A stretch of DNA of 31,713 bases from Bifidobacterium breve (GTDB taxonomy: Bacteria > Actinomycetota > Actinomycetes > S36-B12): contig CAMDKJ010000004.1 of NCBI GenBank assembly GCA_945900705.1, positions 1 through 31,713 on the forward strand, written 5' to 3'. This document shows, piece after piece, positions 30,641 to 31,713 of this stretch. The translations under genes and the position numbers were made by a program. Every line of letters starts with the position of its first letter. Within the stretch, counting starts at the first letter, position 1. The notes below the pieces were generated by a model. The model searched no databases, was not told where the DNA came from, and worked only from the letters and a program-made list of their open reading frames with translations.

Positions 30641-31555
30641 ATGAGCACCGAGGGTGGCAAAAAGGCGATCATCGCCGCGTTGATGGCGAATATTGGCATC
30701 GCGATAAGTAAATTCATTGCCTTTATATTCACCGGATCCTCCTCAATGCTGTCAGAAGCCATCCACTCGGTGGCTGACGCGAGTAATCAGGTGTTGCTGC
30801 TCGTCGGAAATAAGCGCTCGCAAAAGCCCGCCGATGAAAAGCACCCATTTGGCTACGGTCGTCGTCGCTTCGTCTACGGATTCATTGTTGCGGTGGTGCT
30901 GTTCCTCATTGGTGGACTTTTCTCCCTATACGAAGGACTACATAAATGGCAGGACCCTGAACCACTAAACGATTGGTGGATTGCGGTACTAGTTCTAGTT
31001 GTCGCCATTGGCCTCGAGACAGTTTCCTTTCGCACCGCGCTGCGTGAAGCAAATAAATCGCGCGGTAAAAGGTCACTTGCGAAGTTTGTCAAGGATTCGA
31101 GGCAGCCTGAACTGCCAGTAATTTTACTCGAAGATGCCGGTGCGCTATTGGGTCTGGTGTTCGCATTGGTCGGCGTTGGGATGGCGGTCATTACCGGTGA
31201 TGGTCGATGGGATGCGGTTGGCGCTATGGCGGTTGGCATCCTGCTGGTTGTTATCGCCATCTTCTTGGCGATGGAGATGGCCACGATGCTGGTTGGCGAA
31301 AGTGCGCTGCCAGAAGAGGTGGCGGCCATTCGAGCAGCCTTAGAGTCGGCGCCTTTAGTTGAGCGGGTTATCCATCTGCGCACGGTGCACATGGGCCCCG
31401 ATGAGTTGCTAGTCGCGGCAAAAATCGCGATTAGTCAAAGTGAAACGGCGGCTGGTATCGCAGCCGGTATCAATGAGGCCGAACGGGCTCTCAGGGCGGC
31501 GGTGCCAACAGCGCTCTACGTGTTCATCGAGCCCGACCTGGACGTGGCGCGTTAG
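30641..31555 (+). CDS. Cation diffusion facilitator family transporter
   Basis: A 304-residue membrane transporter exporting divalent metal ions, likely zinc or similar, in exchange for protons. Hydrophobic segments start at about residues 8-28, 36-50, 85-105, 115-135, 165-190 and 195-220. The second helix carries the HxxxD metal site (SEAIHSVADASNQ). In the fifth helix the usual HxxxD is replaced by an LLEDAGALLGL motif, as in the ZnT9-like subgroup. The C-terminal 85 residues are the cytoplasmic ferredoxin-like dimerisation domain (VERVIHLRTVHMGPDELLVAAKIAI). ATG at 30641 has GGGAG five bases upstream. It follows manA by 10 bases; as I recall, the same pair precedes ahcY in Streptomyces. 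Metal specificity is not determined. Confidence 0.9.
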   Translation: MSTEGGKKAIIAALMANIGIAISKFIAFIFTGSSSMLSEAIHSVADASNQVLLLVGNKRSQKPADEKHPFGYGRRRFVYGFIVAVVLFLIGGLFSLYEGLHKWQDPEPLNDWWIAVLVLVVAIGLETVSFRTALREANKSRGKRSLAKFVKDSRQPELPVILLEDAGALLGLVFALVGVGMAVITGDGRWDAVGAMAVGILLVVIAIFLAMEMATMLVGESALPEEVAAIRAALESAPLVERVIHLRTVHMGPDELLVAAKIAISQSETAAGIAAGINEAERALRAAVPTALYVFIEPDLDVAR

Positions 31556-31557
31556 AT

Positions 31558-31585
31558 TTGCCTTATCTCGGTGATGTGGCACAAT
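31558..31585 (+). promoter_or_regulatory. Candidate promoter upstream of the last gene
   Basis: TTGCCT (31558-31563), 16 bases, then CACAAT (31580-31585) is a plausible -35/-10 pair just after the cation transporter stop. The start of transcription would lie near 31590, leaving a leader of roughly 105 bases before ATG at 31696. Confidence 0.4.
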
Positions 31586-31695
31586 ACGGGGGTCGCCATG
31601 GTCCGGAGCCCTGGTCCCCGTCGCGGCCTTCCTTGCCGGCGAACCAACGAAGCCTCGTGCCGTTCGCACCATTTACGCCTACGAGGAGTTATCTA
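31586..31695 (+). promoter_or_regulatory. Structured 5' leader, candidate cis-regulatory RNA
   Basis: Two successive stem-loops can form. The first pairs ACGGGG (31586-31591) with CCCCGT (31616-31621) and, inside, CCATGG (31596-31601) with CCCTGG (31609-31614) with one mismatch. The second pairs GCGAAC (31639-31644) with GTTCGC (31662-31667) and, inside, ACGA (31647-31650) with TCGT (31655-31658). TTCCTT (31629-31634), between them, can pair with the GAGGAG Shine-Dalgarno (31683-31688) using two G-U pairs. If the transcript starts near 31590, the outer arm of the first stem may be incomplete. I do not recognise a known riboswitch class; the SAH consensus order is not evident. Confidence 0.35.
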
Positions 31696-31713
31696 ATGTC
31701 TGTTGTGAAATCT
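31696..31713 (+). CDS. Start of a further gene, possibly adenosylhomocysteinase
   Basis: Only six codons (MSVVKS) are present before the right edge. GAGGAG at 31683-31688 lies seven bases upstream of the ATG, so the start is convincing. As I recall, ahcY follows the manA-cation transporter pair in Streptomyces, so S-adenosylhomocysteine hydrolase is a reasonable guess from context; six residues cannot confirm it. Confidence 0.5.

Noticed and set aside
31586..31695. Known SAH riboswitch
   Set aside because: The order of conserved segments I remember for that aptamer is not apparent; only generic stem-loops can be supported.

Overview
The window is a dense, tRNA/rRNA-free stretch of an actinobacterial chromosome (Actinomycetota). 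The evidence is a WhiB2/WhmD-type WhiB protein, the coenzyme F420 genes fbiA and fbiB, the actinobacterial families TIGR03089, DUF3499 and DUF5719, many GTG starts, and a gene order that, from memory, follows Mycobacterium tuberculosis Rv3255c-Rv3280 and the Streptomyces whmD-manB-manA region. Intergenic gaps are very short, several convergent genes overlap at their 3' ends, and base composition looks moderately GC-rich and even. I see no insertion sequence, CRISPR array or attachment site. No gene-free stretch exceeds 300 bases; the largest gap (21970-22246) is the fbiA/whiB promoter region.

Layout. 1-3928: an acyl-CoA carboxylase beta subunit (partial, leftward) divergent from birA, a bacterial PH-domain membrane protein, and purK-purE. 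3921-14509: a cell-surface polysaccharide island. It holds UDP-glucose dehydrogenase with a CoA-binding protein (leftward); four overlapping glycosyltransferase genes (rightward); a LicC-like nucleotidyltransferase (leftward); and a rightward operon with a Wzm-like ABC permease, a Wzt-like ATPase with eroded catalytic motifs, a CDP-alcohol phosphatidyltransferase and another glycosyltransferase. 14541-17743: an LCP-family ligase divergent from a SpoIID/LytB-domain protein. 17718-19562: TIGR03089 and GDP-mannose pyrophosphorylase, divergent. 19581-21969: fbiA-fbiB. 22247-31555: whiB2, a 1118-residue glycosyltransferase, DUF5719, DUF3499, phosphomannomutase, a Trm112-like protein, mannose-6-phosphate isomerase and a cation efflux protein. 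31558-31713: a promoter, a structured leader of about 110 nt and the first six codons of a further gene, possibly ahcY.

How the genes fit together. ManA, phosphomannomutase and ManC make GDP-mannose from fructose-6-phosphate. Ugd makes UDP-glucuronate. The nucleotidyltransferase plausibly makes a CDP-activated alcohol for the CDP-alcohol phosphatidyltransferase. The glycosyltransferases would build a chain, the Wzm/Wzt-like transporter would export it, and the LCP protein would attach it to peptidoglycan. The polymer itself is inferred and not identified.

The strongest unusual signals are: the Wzt-like protein, which has lost the Walker A lysine, the LSGGQ-like signature and the H-loop histidine while keeping an intact frame; a CDP-alcohol phosphatidyltransferase whose last motif aspartate is histidine; repeated TAnnnT-(6-7 nt)-GTG/ATG arrangements pointing to leaderless transcripts; two divergent gene pairs sharing a symmetric TANNNTA -10 element; an operator-like palindrome over the whiB promoter; and a structured leader before the last gene.
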